Positions 8,002 to 16,790 are shown, numbered from the stretch's first letter. The stretch is 34,476 bases of DNA from Marinobacterium marinum (GCF_013868415.1 NZ_JACEMT010000050.1:113073-147548); one strand, 5' to 3'. The notes: generated by a model from the letters alone, not told the origin. Numbers and translations are program-made.

Positions 8002-8029
8002 CTTTACTGCCGAATAGGCAGCGGCCGGC
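8002..8029 (+). repeat. Degenerate I-F repeat 2, conserved only to the Cas6f cut site
   Basis: The stem CTGCC/GGCAG (8007-8011 and 8017-8021) is intact with loop GAATA. Past the expected cut the sequence diverges completely and becomes the terminator stem. The 3' handle of the last repeat is not needed for a single crRNA, so this is functional trimming rather than random decay. Confidence 0.85.
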
Positions 8030-8047
8030 TTCACAGCCGGCCTTTTT
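8023..8047 (+). terminator. Intrinsic terminator of the crRNA-like RNA
   Basis: GGCCGGCT (8023-8030), loop TCAC, AGCCGGCC (8035-8042) form a perfect 8-bp GC-rich stem followed by TTTTT and CTC. Only the plus strand has the T tract. It ends one base before the cas2-3 stop codon. Confidence 0.9.
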
Positions 8048-8048
8048 C

Positions 8049-11000
8049 TCAACCTTTCTTCGTAAAACCCAATGCCGGATGAAATATCCAGCCATTGGTA
8101 TTCTGATCCAGCGACAGCGTGCCGAAACGCCGTGCGCATACCTCGGGACTCAAGCCCATCGCGTCGGCCAGCAGTTCCAGCGCTTCGAGATAATTCACCA
8201 CACCCCAGGTCACGATGCCGTCAGCCGCTTCAAGCTCGGTTTGATGGAACAAGTGATCCACCGGAATATAGATATCCCGGCGCTGGTGGCGATTGAATTC
8301 AACCCGATGCAGGCATGTATTCGCCCCCTCTTCATCCGGCAACAACACCAGATCATCCTGTTGCGTAGGACTGTTACGGAAGCGCTGCTTGCGTTGCAAC
8401 ATGGCCGTGAGCATGGCACCGGATTGGCGGTAACAACTGGCGGCGGAGAGCGGTTGTGTCACCCGGCTGCTGCGTCGGCGCCGATTGCCACCGGAGGCCT
8501 CCTGGGCCTGAGGTTCACCCAGCATCTGTGACTGCAGACGGGCGTGTTCCAGATCGACCAGGTTATCGCGGGCCCGGAGTTCGTCACGCGGCCATATACG
8601 AGGCCTGGCATCGATCACATCCCGCTCCTCAGGATGCAGAATTTTTTCCAGATCATGGCTGCTCAACAAACTGTCTTTGTTCTCGAATCCGGGAAAACAG
8701 AACGCAGGCTGCCCTCTACGTTCCAATGCCCTCAAATTGGTGTGCATCAGGACGATGTTGGGCGTTGTGCAGGTTTCCGGTCGATGCCGGCGGACACGCC
8801 CGGCCAGCTGAATCAGCGAGCGCATGAAGGAAGGCTCGACAATGGCCCAGTCATAATCGTGATCCCGGCCAACTTCTGCAACCGGGCTGGCCAGCACGAT
8901 AAAGAGCTGATCCTGTTGTGGATAAGCATCGAGGCGCCGGCGGATATCCGGCCGATCAAAGACGGCGTGACTGTCCTGTCGATTCAGCGCTCCATCCAAT
9001 TGCTGCTCAATCGCGGAACGGATCAGCAAAGGATACTGGGAGTGATAAACACAGAGGTGAATCAGCGTACCGGTCTCGGCACCGGCTCGGTAGATGGCCT
9101 TGGCGACCTCCACCAGCGGTTCGATATTGGCCATGCGGATCAGGCCAAAGCTGACCTGCTTGTCGGTGTGCGGATCAAGAGTATGGTGACATTGGTGCAG
9201 ACGCTGGGCCTGTTGCAGCAGGTCCCGCGCAAAGCTCCGGCGCAGCTCATCCTGCTGACCCGACAGTGTCGATATCCGCACCAGTTCTGCACGGCGACGT
9301 ATCTCATCCTGCGCCAGCGTCTGGTGACGCTTCTCGACAAAGGCACGATGGGCCTGTGTATAACTCTGCTCGTCCGGGCAGTCCTGGTGCAGGCGATCAT
9401 GCTCATCAAACCAGGCGCAGCAGATATTCACAGGCGTTCCCGGCTCGCCACGGTTGCGCTGATATTCTTCCCGGCCAGCCTTGTAGGCACGGAACAGCCC
9501 TTCGGACAGTGACGGCGGTAACGTCGCCGAAGACAGCAGCACCCGACTGCCCAGCAAGCCGGCCCAGTACACCAGCCGTGTCAGGGCCGGCAGGTCGTTC
9601 AAGTCAAAATCGTCGATCTCATCCAGTACCAGGTCACTGCTCATCAACCGCAGCATGGGGGCGATCTGGTGCCCGCCGCGCTCACTTTCGGTCGCCGGTA
9701 CCAGATGATCGACCGTACACACCAACACCGGGGCCGATATCAGCGCCTTGATCCGATCATCGTGTCCGGCCGTTTGCAGCACGGGATGTTCAGCAAAGTT
9801 GCCTTCATAGACCACATGGCTGTCTTCGGGCACCAGTGCCTGCGCCGATGCCGAGCCGCTGCTTTCGGCCTGTGCTTCATAAAATTCATACAGCTGACGG
9901 CTGGCACTACCGCCCACCCTGACGGCCAGTTCATCATCGCCAAGGTTCAACCGGTCACGATAGGCCTGACCAGTCTGCAACGTCAGGGTTCTAAGCCCCA
10001 GCGCAACGGAGAAACGGGCACCCTGCTGCGGGTTGGCCAGAGCATAGAGGATACGCCCGTTCGCCAATGTCTTGCCGCATCCGGTCGATGCCATATTAAT
10101 ACCGAAAAAACCCTGGTTGGCGGCTTTTTCCCTAAGCCCCTCGGCCAAATCGAAGGCCCGATCCTGCCATCTGAAACGTTGGGCCTTGCTCCGCTGGCGG
10201 AACCCCTTGTGCCGCGCCAGCCGGGGCAGGTTGTCGCTTAGCGTAGGCAAGTGATGGCTGACACTGCGGCTGACTTTGGCGACCCCCAGCAAGTGTTCAT
10301 CCAGGCGCTGGCACAGCTCCCCCGTTTTGCGCTCGGTGTTGGCGTAGAGTGGATAATCGGCTTCGCCCCGCACACGGTCGCCGGATTTGGTCAGACTGGA
10401 GTAGTGATGATCAGACAGCATCAACGATAACCGGGCCAGGTGCAGGACATAGGCGTTGCTCAGCCAACCATCAGCGGCGCGATCCAATCGCTGCTGCAGA
10501 CGCTGAGCATACTTGGCGGCTTGGGTACGCCAGCGCCGAGTGGCTACCGGAAGAGGTGCGTTAAACGTCCAATAGGGCTGAATCGCCTTGAGATCGGCGT
10601 TGACGTTGCGCTGATTCCACTGCGCATCGATATCCAGCAATGGCGCTTCAAGATCCTCGGATCTCAGCCCCTCAAGCTCGGGACGACAGGGCAAGCGGTG
10701 ATGGGTCAGCACCAGCCAGCCGATCGCCTGCGCCAGCGGCGGCAACGTCCGAAAGGGATAGGCTTCAGTATCTCCAAGGCCGTCTCTGATCAGCCCTGAC
10801 AGCCAGGCATCGCTGGTGGCTTCCGTATCCGCCAGGCGGGACAGCCAGCCCGCATCGTCATCCGTGCCCACGAAAGACTGAAACAGGCGTAAGGATATCC
10901 ATTCATGACGATAGAGATTGGCACCTTCAGGCCCCTTGCCCTGCAGCCGCAGCTGGAAGGCGGCGCACGCCTTGCCAAGATCATGCAGCAGCGCGGCCAT

Positions 11001-11351
11001 GGCGGCCAGCAGCTTTATATCCTCGGCGGTGTGCCAGTCATTTTCGTCCTGCTGCCGCAGAATGTTGCGCCGGGTGGTATTGGTCGGCGCAGCGCCTTCG
11101 GCATTGAAACGACCGGTATCACCAACGATCCACATCAGTTCGCTGTGGTCCTTGCCCCTGATCCAGTGACAGGCCACCGCCGTGTTTTTGCGTGCCGTTT
11201 TACGCAGCAATTTGCGCAGCGTGGTCAGGCCATCCCAAGTGATGGGCGTCTGCCAGGTGCGATCCCCTCTGCGTTCGGCAAACTGATCCAGAATACGGCG
11301 GGTTTCGGTCAATGCATTCTTGCTGCAACGGGAGATCAGCAATACGTTCAT
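8049..11351 (-). CDS. cas2-3: Cas2-Cas3 fusion, nuclease-helicase of type I-F
   Basis: The 1100-aa protein combines an N-terminal Cas2-like domain (about residues 1-95), an HD nuclease domain (HD at 123-124, further histidine at 149) and an SF2 helicase: Walker A STGCGKT at 422-428, DEID at 577-580, SSAT at 607-610, and a motif VI of the QLAGRVRRHR type. It joins Cas1 for spacer capture and degrades DNA bound by the Csy complex. I start it at ATG 11351, which overlaps the cas1 stop as ATGA; the frame extends upstream to 11441 inside cas1. The 411 bp between this gene and csy1 hold the mini-CRISPR unit, so csy1-4 probably has its own promoter. Confidence 0.98.
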   Translation of the reverse strand: MNVLLISRCSKNALTETRRILDQFAERRGDRTWQTPITWDGLTTLRKLLRKTARKNTAVACHWIRGKDHSELMWIVGDTGRFNAEGAAPTNTTRRNILRQQDENDWHTAEDIKLLAAMAALLHDLGKACAAFQLRLQGKGPEGANLYRHEWISLRLFQSFVGTDDDAGWLSRLADTEATSDAWLSGLIRDGLGDTEAYPFRTLPPLAQAIGWLVLTHHRLPCRPELEGLRSEDLEAPLLDIDAQWNQRNVNADLKAIQPYWTFNAPLPVATRRWRTQAAKYAQRLQQRLDRAADGWLSNAYVLHLARLSLMLSDHHYSSLTKSGDRVRGEADYPLYANTERKTGELCQRLDEHLLGVAKVSRSVSHHLPTLSDNLPRLARHKGFRQRSKAQRFRWQDRAFDLAEGLREKAANQGFFGINMASTGCGKTLANGRILYALANPQQGARFSVALGLRTLTLQTGQAYRDRLNLGDDELAVRVGGSASRQLYEFYEAQAESSGSASAQALVPEDSHVVYEGNFAEHPVLQTAGHDDRIKALISAPVLVCTVDHLVPATESERGGHQIAPMLRLMSSDLVLDEIDDFDLNDLPALTRLVYWAGLLGSRVLLSSATLPPSLSEGLFRAYKAGREEYQRNRGEPGTPVNICCAWFDEHDRLHQDCPDEQSYTQAHRAFVEKRHQTLAQDEIRRRAELVRISTLSGQQDELRRSFARDLLQQAQRLHQCHHTLDPHTDKQVSFGLIRMANIEPLVEVAKAIYRAGAETGTLIHLCVYHSQYPLLIRSAIEQQLDGALNRQDSHAVFDRPDIRRRLDAYPQQDQLFIVLASPVAEVGRDHDYDWAIVEPSFMRSLIQLAGRVRRHRPETCTTPNIVLMHTNLRALERRGQPAFCFPGFENKDSLLSSHDLEKILHPEERDVIDARPRIWPRDELRARDNLVDLEHARLQSQMLGEPQAQEASGGNRRRRSSRVTQPLSAASCYRQSGAMLTAMLQRKQRFRNSPTQQDDLVLLPDEEGANTCLHRVEFNRHQRRDIYIPVDHLFHQTELEAADGIVTWGVVNYLEALELLADAMGLSPEVCARRFGTLSLDQNTNGWIFHPALGFTKKG

Positions 11352-12325
11352 GCGGCTGGTTTCCCGAGTGTTGTAGCAATCTCCTTGAGCGTATCGATCA
11401 TGAAGTCCAACGCTTCGGCACGGGTCAAAGACTCTATACATTGTCGTCGGAATTCTTGCTCTTCTTCTCCTTTCACCGCCGATAGAAATGCCTGCGGCAA
11501 GACCAGAGCATCCTTGACCAGATCGGCCACATCAAACACCAGGCCACCCCGACGGGTTTTGCCGTGTAGCACGGCAAGACCATGTGGCAAACCCAGCACC
11601 CAGGTCGCTGTAGCACCCAGCCCGTATGCGAGATAATTGCCGTGATCGAGAAAACGGTTGGCCGGATCAGTGCCGCTGCCTCGTTTGGCACGAACAAAGT
11701 CGCCGTAGTCCACGGCCCGTGCCGCCAGCTTGAACAGATGCTTGGTCAGCCGGGCTTCTTCGGTCAGCAGAGTGGTTACGTCAGGCGCCCGTTGAATGCT
11801 GGCCCGGTGTTGGTCGAGTAACGGCACTAACATTTCAGATGCAATGCCAAACCCCTGATCTTTCAGCAGTCGATTGCTAGTCCAATGTTTTTGTAATTGG
11901 TTCAGCCTGGCCTGCTGGATCATCCGTGCCGCTTCCAGCCGCTTTTGATCGTCAAACCAGAAGCCCACCCAGTGCTGCAGGTATTCAGTGGGCCGGTACT
12001 CGCTTTGCGGTGAAAACCAGGCCACTTCAATATCCACTTCATTGGCACTGAACAGGGGTGTTCCGCCCCCGCCGCAAAAGCCCACCAGAACTCCTGCCTT
12101 GGCCAGTTCACGCATGGCGGCTTGGGTGATGGAGGTGCCGTTGCCCAGTAATACGGTGGTGGTATTGGCGATGGGGATGTTCCAGTAGTTGGAACGTCGC
12201 CCCTCGTCGGTGACATATTCCACCCGACCGCCATTCACCAGCACCCGGCAGTATTCCAGGTAGTAAATGTTGGCGCGTTTGGAATGAAGAATCGTCTTTA
12301 GGTCTGAAGGTGAGAAGTCGTCCAT
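11348..12325 (-). CDS. cas1: Cas1f CRISPR integrase
   Basis: Cas1 integrates new spacers with Cas2-3 at the leader end of the array. The 325-aa protein has the expected metal ligands: Glu190 (LLTEEARLTKHLFK), His254 (PHGLAVLHGK), Asp265 and Asp268 (VFDVADL), at the numbering known for the Pseudomonas I-F Cas1. AGGA lies 6 nt before the ATG. It is the first gene of the minus-strand cas block and overlaps cas2-3 by 4 nt. All active-site residues are intact, so adaptation is probably functional, in keeping with the very long array. Confidence 0.98.
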   Translation of the reverse strand: MDDFSPSDLKTILHSKRANIYYLEYCRVLVNGGRVEYVTDEGRRSNYWNIPIANTTTVLLGNGTSITQAAMRELAKAGVLVGFCGGGGTPLFSANEVDIEVAWFSPQSEYRPTEYLQHWVGFWFDDQKRLEAARMIQQARLNQLQKHWTSNRLLKDQGFGIASEMLVPLLDQHRASIQRAPDVTTLLTEEARLTKHLFKLAARAVDYGDFVRAKRGSGTDPANRFLDHGNYLAYGLGATATWVLGLPHGLAVLHGKTRRGGLVFDVADLVKDALVLPQAFLSAVKGEEEQEFRRQCIESLTRAEALDFMIDTLKEIATTLGKPAA

Positions 12326-12834
12326 GTTGCATCCTGCCTATACTGACCCATTAAGTTTGCATGAATCGAAGTAACCTCTAAGAGGCCGTCAGTACTCAAA
12401 GCCGAAGTCTACACTGTAGCTAAGATGCAACTTTTTTTTCAACCATACTTTGGACCAGCCCCCCAGCTTCCTGCTGAGGGAAAACAAAATACAGAACTCA
12501 ATTTAAACACCAATAAACCATAAAGCCGAACCAAAGCCTGCTAAGCGGCATCGGAATAGGTGCATATAAAGGAATGGGGCTGACGCTGCGTCAGCATGCA
12601 GGCACCTTGGGCAAGAACGCTACCCTATTTGGAGGAGCCGCCAATGCTCTCCCGGCTTCAGCTGTAGCGCTTGCCTGGGTTCAATTAACGGCTCGTTGAG
12701 CGACATGGCCTAACATGGCGATCCGCCCACAGGCAGGCATGTTTACCGGTGGCACACACGCCACGTCTCATCAATGTGCGGATCAGAACAAATGAGCAGG
12801 GCACCCGGCCCTGCATTATCGGTATGCCAGATGT
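12326..12834. other. Intergenic region between cas1 and pxpA
   Basis: About 500 bp with no convincing gene. It contains the upstream region of cas1 (minus strand, AT-rich, no clear promoter pair chosen), a 17-bp palindrome GCTGACGCTGCGTCAGC (12579-12595), and an open plus-strand frame ending at 12699 whose translation is Gly/Ala-rich (...GAYKGMGLTLRQHAG...). The only ATG in that frame (12574) gives 41 aa and has no spaced ribosome site, so it may be the 3' remnant of a lost gene. The right half, 12700-12834, shows nothing recognisable. Confidence 0.5.
12574..12699 (+). pseudogene. Possible gene remnant, 41 codons, unknown
   Basis: The frame is open from a TAA near 12516 to TGA at 12697-12699. 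Its translation, including ATLFGGAANALPASAVALAW, resembles a hydrophobic Gly/Ala-rich C-terminus. There is no start with a proper ribosome site. I do not recognise the family; it may be non-coding. Confidence 0.2.
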
Positions 12835-13626
12835 TCACCCCGCATTCCCGTACAGCCGGTTCAGTTCGGTACGGATATGCTGTACGGCTCGTACTGACTC
12901 CGCATTATCGCCATGTACACAAAGAGTATCCGCCTCCAGCCTGACCCGAGTACCATCCAGCGCGCGTACCATGCCGGTTTCAGCCAATTGCAGGGTCTGT
13001 CCCAGAATTCGGGCTTCATCCTCGTAGACCGCGCCTGGTACCCCGCGCGATATCAGAAAGCCGTTGGCATCGTAAGCCCGATCGGCAAATGCCTCGAACA
13101 TCAATTGCGCCCCGAATTCGGCAGCCACCGCTTGCACCGGTCGATTGTCGGCCGTGGCCATCAGCATCAGCGGCAGGGATGGATCATAACGGGTCACACC
13201 CTCCAGCACTGCCCGCAGGATGTCATGATCCTTCATCATGTCGTTATACAGGGCCCCGTGCGGTTTGACATAGCTGACCTTCACACCGTGTGCACGTGCA
13301 ATGCCCGCCAAGGCCCCGATCTGATACTGCATCATCGAAACGATTTCCTGCGGATGGCACTGCATGCTGCGCCGCCCGAAACCTGTCAAATCGGGGTAAC
13401 CGGGATGGGCACCGATGGTCGTGCCTGCGTGCCTGGCCAACAGCACGGTGTGGGTCATGGTCATCGGATCGGAGGCATGGAAGCCACAGGCGATGTTGGC
13501 CAGATCCACCAGCGGCATCACCTGCTCATCCAGCCCCATGCGCCAGGCACCGAAGCTTTCGCCCATGTCACAGTTCAGCAACAGGCGCGGCCGATTGCGG
13601 GCCACCTTGGCCATGGTGCGGGTCAT
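12835..13626 (-). CDS. pxpA: 5-oxoprolinase subunit PxpA (LamB/YcsF family)
   Basis: PxpA acts with PxpB and PxpC to hydrolyse 5-oxoproline to glutamate, using ATP. The 263-aa product shows the family's [12 protein letters not shown] start, the [10 protein letters not shown] block, [23 protein letters not shown] and VCVHGD-like ([10 protein letters not shown]) end. The ATG at 13626 overlaps the stop of the upstream nitrilase gene as ATGA; a second ATG at 13614 is possible. No pxpB or pxpC is present here. The gene is followed by the gap leading to cas1, so its usual partners are elsewhere or were displaced. Confidence 0.95.
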   Translation of the reverse strand: MTRTMAKVARNRPRLLLNCDMGESFGAWRMGLDEQVMPLVDLANIACGFHASDPMTMTHTVLLARHAGTTIGAHPGYPDLTGFGRRSMQCHPQEIVSMMQYQIGALAGIARAHGVKVSYVKPHGALYNDMMKDHDILRAVLEGVTRYDPSLPLMLMATADNRPVQAVAAEFGAQLMFEAFADRAYDANGFLISRGVPGAVYEDEARILGQTLQLAETGMVRALDGTRVRLEADTLCVHGDNAESVRAVQHIRTELNRLYGNAG

Positions 13627-14414
13627 GCCCTGTCACCACCTGGCTGCAGCGTAAAATCATCAGCATCCTGCCAGGCCGGGAAGTTACGCCTGAACTGTTT
13701 CAAGTCTTCCCCGTTCAGCAGTCCGGTCTTGATAAAGGGTTCTCCGGCAGGACCATCCAGCAAGGCCTGGCCCTTGAAGTCCACCAGCAGGCTGTCGCCA
13801 CTGTAATCCAGCCCCTTGCCATCTTCACCAACACGGTTAACACCCGCAACATAACACTGGTTTTCGATGGCGCGCGCCAACAGCAGGGTGCGCCAGGGAT
13901 GACGGCGTGGTGCCGGCCAGTTGGCGACGCACAGCAGCAGGTCGTAGTCATCACGGTTGCGGCACCAGACCGGGAAGCGAAGGTCGTAGCACACCTGTGG
14001 CAGAATACGCCACCCCTTGTATTCGATGAGACAACGCTCGGTGCCGGCCGCATAGTATTCATGCTCATTGGCCATGCGGAACAGGTGGTGCTTGTCGTAG
14101 TGATGCACCTCTCCTTCCGGTGTTACAAACAGCAGGCGGTTACGGTATCCGTCGTCCTCAACCACGATACTGCCGCACAGAGCGGCTCCCAGCACGGCAG
14201 CCTGCTGCTGCATCCACTGCAGCGTCGGCCCGGTCACAGGCTCGGCAACGGTTTGCGGCTCCATGGTGAAACCGGTGGTAAACATTTCAGGCAGGACAAT
14301 GATGTCGGTCTGTCCTTCCAAGGGTGCCAACAGCGCCGTCAGGCGCTCACGGTTGGCCTCCGGCTGCTGCCAGTCCAGATGAGTCTGTACCAGACTGATT
14401 CTCAAATTTTGCAT
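13623..14414 (-). CDS. Omega-amidase of the nitrilase superfamily (YafV/NIT2-like)
   Basis: Omega-amidases hydrolyse alpha-ketoglutaramate or alpha-ketosuccinamate, the products of glutamine or asparagine transamination. The 263-aa protein has the catalytic triad of carbon-nitrogen hydrolases: Glu in LPEMFTTGF (residue 43), Lys in YDKHHLF and Cys in [16 protein letters not shown] and [10 protein letters not shown] are typical of the YafV/NIT2 branch. It overlaps the upstream aminotransferase gene by 13 nt. That pairing suggests one glutamine-transaminase/omega-amidase route feeding methionine salvage. Confidence 0.9.
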   Translation of the reverse strand: MQNLRISLVQTHLDWQQPEANRERLTALLAPLEGQTDIIVLPEMFTTGFTMEPQTVAEPVTGPTLQWMQQQAAVLGAALCGSIVVEDDGYRNRLLFVTPEGEVHHYDKHHLFRMANEHEYYAAGTERCLIEYKGWRILPQVCYDLRFPVWCRNRDDYDLLLCVANWPAPRRHPWRTLLLARAIENQCYVAGVNRVGEDGKGLDYSGDSLLVDFKGQALLDGPAGEPFIKTGLLNGEDLKQFRRNFPAWQDADDFTLQPGGDRA

Positions 14415-15550
14415 AATTGCTCCGCTGCCTGATCTAGGGTTGTTTCGCTTTTGGCAAAGCAGAAGCGAATCAGTTTCATCTCGGGGGGCTGTTGACAGAA
14501 AACCGACAGCGGAATCGCTGCCACACCGGCCTGTTCAATCAGCCAAAGCACAAATTCGGTATCCGGCAAGTTGCTGATACCACTGTAATCCATGACCTGA
14601 AAGTAAGTACCCGCAGCCGGTGTAAAGCGGAAGCGGCTGCTGGCCATTTGCGCATTGAAACGATCGCGCCTCGCCTGATAAAAGGCCGGTAATCTCTGGT
14701 CATGTTCGGTATCGGTACGCATGAAGTCGGCCAGCGCCAACTGCATCGGTGTGCTGGTACTGAACGTCAGATATTGGTGTACCTTGCGCAGCTCGGCGGT
14801 CAACGGGGCCGGGGCAACACAGTAGCCGATTTTCCAGCCGGTGGTGTGATAGGTCTTGCCGAAGGACGACACGATAAAACTGCGCTGCGCCAGATCGGGG
14901 TAACGGTTGATACTTTGATGAGCGGCGCCGTCAAATACGATATGTTCGTATACTTCATCCGCCAGCAGCAGGATATCGGTGTCCGCCACCAGTTCGCTCA
15001 GCGCCTGCAAGTCATCCGGGCCCAGAGTCTGCCCTGTCGGGTTGTGCGGCGTATTCAGAATAATCATCCGCGTTCGAGGCGTGATCGCTCGGGCCACAGC
15101 TTCCCAATCAATCGCAAACACCGGCGGCATCAGCTGTATATGGACCGCTTTGCCCCCATTCAGGGTGATGGCCGGATCATAGCTGTCATAGGCCGGATCA
15201 AACAGAATCACTTCATCACCGGGGCGAACCACAGCCGCAATGGCAGCAAACAGGGCCTCGGTTGCTCCAGAGGTCACGGTTACCTCCGTACCGGCGTCCA
15301 CACGCCGACCGTAACAGCGCTCGACTTTGGCGGCAATGGCTTCACACAGCGAAGGCACTCCGCTCATGGGGGCATACTGATTGTCGCCCTGACGAATATA
15401 ATGTCCGACTCGCTCCAGCAGGACCTGGGGGCCATCGAAGTCGGGGAAACCCTGCGACAGATTGATCGCCTGATGGGCTTGCGCCAACGCGGACATCTGC
15501 GTGAAGATCGTGGTACCGACCCTGGGCAACTTGGTTTCGGGGTAATGCAT
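14402..15550 (-). CDS. ybdL: PLP aminotransferase, YbdL/methionine-glutamine transaminase type
   Basis: The 382-aa class I/II aminotransferase keeps the fold markers: INLSQGFPDFDGP near the start, TSGATEALFAAI for phosphate binding, NTPHNPTGQ, ADEVYEHIVFDG, and SSFGKTYHTTGWKIGY with the PLP-binding lysine. The closest characterised group is YbdL, which transaminates methionine and other hydrophobic amino acids with keto acids. It is the first gene of ybdL-omega-amidase-pxpA. The enzyme makes keto-methionine or uses glutamine, and the next gene removes the resulting keto-amide. Confidence 0.93.
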   Translation of the reverse strand: MHYPETKLPRVGTTIFTQMSALAQAHQAINLSQGFPDFDGPQVLLERVGHYIRQGDNQYAPMSGVPSLCEAIAAKVERCYGRRVDAGTEVTVTSGATEALFAAIAAVVRPGDEVILFDPAYDSYDPAITLNGGKAVHIQLMPPVFAIDWEAVARAITPRTRMIILNTPHNPTGQTLGPDDLQALSELVADTDILLLADEVYEHIVFDGAAHQSINRYPDLAQRSFIVSSFGKTYHTTGWKIGYCVAPAPLTAELRKVHQYLTFSTSTPMQLALADFMRTDTEHDQRLPAFYQARRDRFNAQMASSRFRFTPAAGTYFQVMDYSGISNLPDTEFVLWLIEQAGVAAIPLSVFCQQPPEMKLIRFCFAKSETTLDQAAEQLCKI

Positions 15551-15650
15551 GACATGCTCGACTCATGATTGAGATCAAATAGTACCGGACAGAGCCAGAA
15601 GCGCTCAACAAATGCGCTGGCCTAACCGCAAGCGAGAGGTAGAATGTCGA

Positions 15651-15743
15651 ATGCTGGATTGGATTCTGGAGCACAACGGCTTCATTATCGAAGCGGCCGT
15701 TCTGGCCCTGATCGTGCTGTATGTGGGGCTGAAGGTCAAATGA
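15651..15743 (+). CDS. Candidate 30-aa single-pass membrane protein
   Basis: ATG at 15651 opens MLDWILEHNGFIIEAAVLALIVLYVGLKVK and stops at TGA 15741-15743. Residues 11-29 form one clear hydrophobic helix, with acidic residues before it and a basic end. GAGAGG lies 11 nt upstream, which is long. A competing ATG (15643) in another frame has better spacing but gives a non-hydrophobic peptide. It lies divergent to ybdL and upstream of the binding-protein gene. No function is recognised. Confidence 0.4.
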   Translation: MLDWILEHNGFIIEAAVLALIVLYVGLKVK

Positions 15744-15869
15744 TCATGTTTGCCTGGAGCTGACAGGTGTCTCCAGCAAGCTGTTCGAATGGTGCACCTG
15801 GCTGCAACCAACACTCGATAGGGCGATTCCATCGCCTGGACGCTCCCAAGGCTGTATGGATAGAACAGG
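15744..15869. other. Short intergenic stretch before the binding-protein gene
   Basis: It contains no further gene. It is the upstream region of the binding-protein/kinase operon. I could not fix a confident promoter in it. Confidence 0.4.
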
Positions 15870-16790
15870 ATGACCCGTTTCTTATCGCGCAGATTACTGG
15901 CCGGCCTGCTGTGCTGCCTGCTGTGCTCCGCTGCACAGGCAGAACGGGCGCTAATGGTTCTCAGTGATTTTGGCCACAGTTACCAGCAGGTACGTGATGC
16001 AACCCGGGCGACATCCGGACAATCCATCGATGTACGCACACTGGACCAGCTGACCCCGGCCGATCATCGTCAACGCAGCATCATTCTGGCGGTTGGCAGC
16101 CGCGCCTGCGAACAGATGCTCAACCGCTACCAGTCGGACTCCCGGCTGGTCTGCAGCTTTTTGCCTTCTACAACGTTCCAGCAGTTGATCCAACAGTTGC
16201 TGCCAAAACAGGAGCACCAGGGTGTCAGCGCCATTTTCATCGATCAGCCGTTGCTGCGTCAGATTCGCCTGGCCCACCTGATCAAGCCCGATGCCAATAC
16301 GCTGGGAGCGGCCCTGAGCAGTGCCAGTCGCTCTCTGCGCCGTCCGCTGGAGAACAGTACGCGATCCGTCGGACTCACTCTGCACCTGACCTATCTGAGC
16401 ACCCATGACAATCCGGCTGAAAAACTGATCCCGGTGATTCAGGGCAGTGACCTGTTTCTGGTCATCCCGGACAGCAGAGTCTTCAATCGAACCACTTCCA
16501 AATGGCTGCTGCACCTGGCCCTTCGCCACCAGGTACCGGTGATCGGCTTTTCTGAAAACTACACCCATGCCGGAGCGGCTGCCTCGATTCACTCCTCCGC
16601 CGTTCAGATTGGCCAGCAAACCGGGGAGTGGTTGACACGCCTCCAGGCCGGGGAACCTCTGCCCCCACCCAGCTATCCTGCATATTTCGATATCAGCATT
16701 AACCCGGTTGCCATGCGTACGCTCAAACTGAGCCCGGTCGACCTCGACAGTCTGAAACAGGCGCTGCTTCACCTTGAGGATACTCACTGA
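15870..16790 (+). CDS. Periplasmic ABC-type substrate-binding protein, sensory partner candidate
   Basis: The 306-aa protein starts with a signal peptide (RRLLAGLLCCLLCSAAQA, cleavage after about residue 24). The rest looks like the TrpX/YtrF-type ABC substrate-binding fold (PF04392-like): a VLSDFGHSYQQV strand-helix, ILAVGSRA, LTYLSTHDNP, LFLVIPDSRVFNRTTSKWLL and VPVIGFSENYTHAGAAASIHSSA. No transporter permease or ATPase is adjacent. Its stop TGA shares one base with the kinase ATG, so it probably senses a ligand in the periplasm and reports to that kinase. That role is inferred from the arrangement. Confidence 0.8.
   Translation: MTRFLSRRLLAGLLCCLLCSAAQAERALMVLSDFGHSYQQVRDATRATSGQSIDVRTLDQLTPADHRQRSIILAVGSRACEQMLNRYQSDSRLVCSFLPSTTFQQLIQQLLPKQEHQGVSAIFIDQPLLRQIRLAHLIKPDANTLGAALSSASRSLRRPLENSTRSVGLTLHLTYLSTHDNPAEKLIPVIQGSDLFLVIPDSRVFNRTTSKWLLHLALRHQVPVIGFSENYTHAGAAASIHSSAVQIGQQTGEWLTRLQAGEPLPPPSYPAYFDISINPVAMRTLKLSPVDLDSLKQALLHLEDTH

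Larger units (their letters stand above)
7943..8047 (+). ncRNA. Mini-CRISPR (CreA/CreR-like) crRNA-like regulatory RNA
   Basis: Two degenerate I-F repeats flank one 31-nt guide (7971-8001) in the cas2-3/csy1 gap, on the strand opposite to the cas genes. Cas6f would cut after 7962 and after 8021, giving handle CTGAGAAA (identical to the array handle), the guide, and a 20-nt 3' hairpin. The second cut falls one base before the terminator stem, so the unit is trimmed to exactly what one crRNA needs. The guide matches the RNA's own promoter region (7903-7935). CreA/CreR RNAs of other CRISPR types use partial complementarity to direct the interference complex to repress a toxin or cas promoter. 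By analogy this RNA should repress itself and probably csy1-4. It could instead be a remnant of a second array, but the preserved stems, handle, target, promoter and terminator argue against decay. Confidence 0.82.

Noticed and set aside
8023-8042. The same hairpin as a terminator for cas2-3 on the minus strand
   Set aside because: On the minus strand the stem is followed by GCTGCC, not a T tract, so only the plus-strand RNA is ended there.
7945-8531. Open frames of 64-199 codons overlapping the mini-CRISPR
   Set aside because: They run into the antisense of cas2-3 and lack ribosome sites. The repeat, handle and terminator structure explains this DNA better.
12457-12485. Hairpin CCCCAGC/GCTGAGGG as a terminator near cas1
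   Set aside because: It is followed by A-rich sequence on the plus strand and no T tract on the minus strand.
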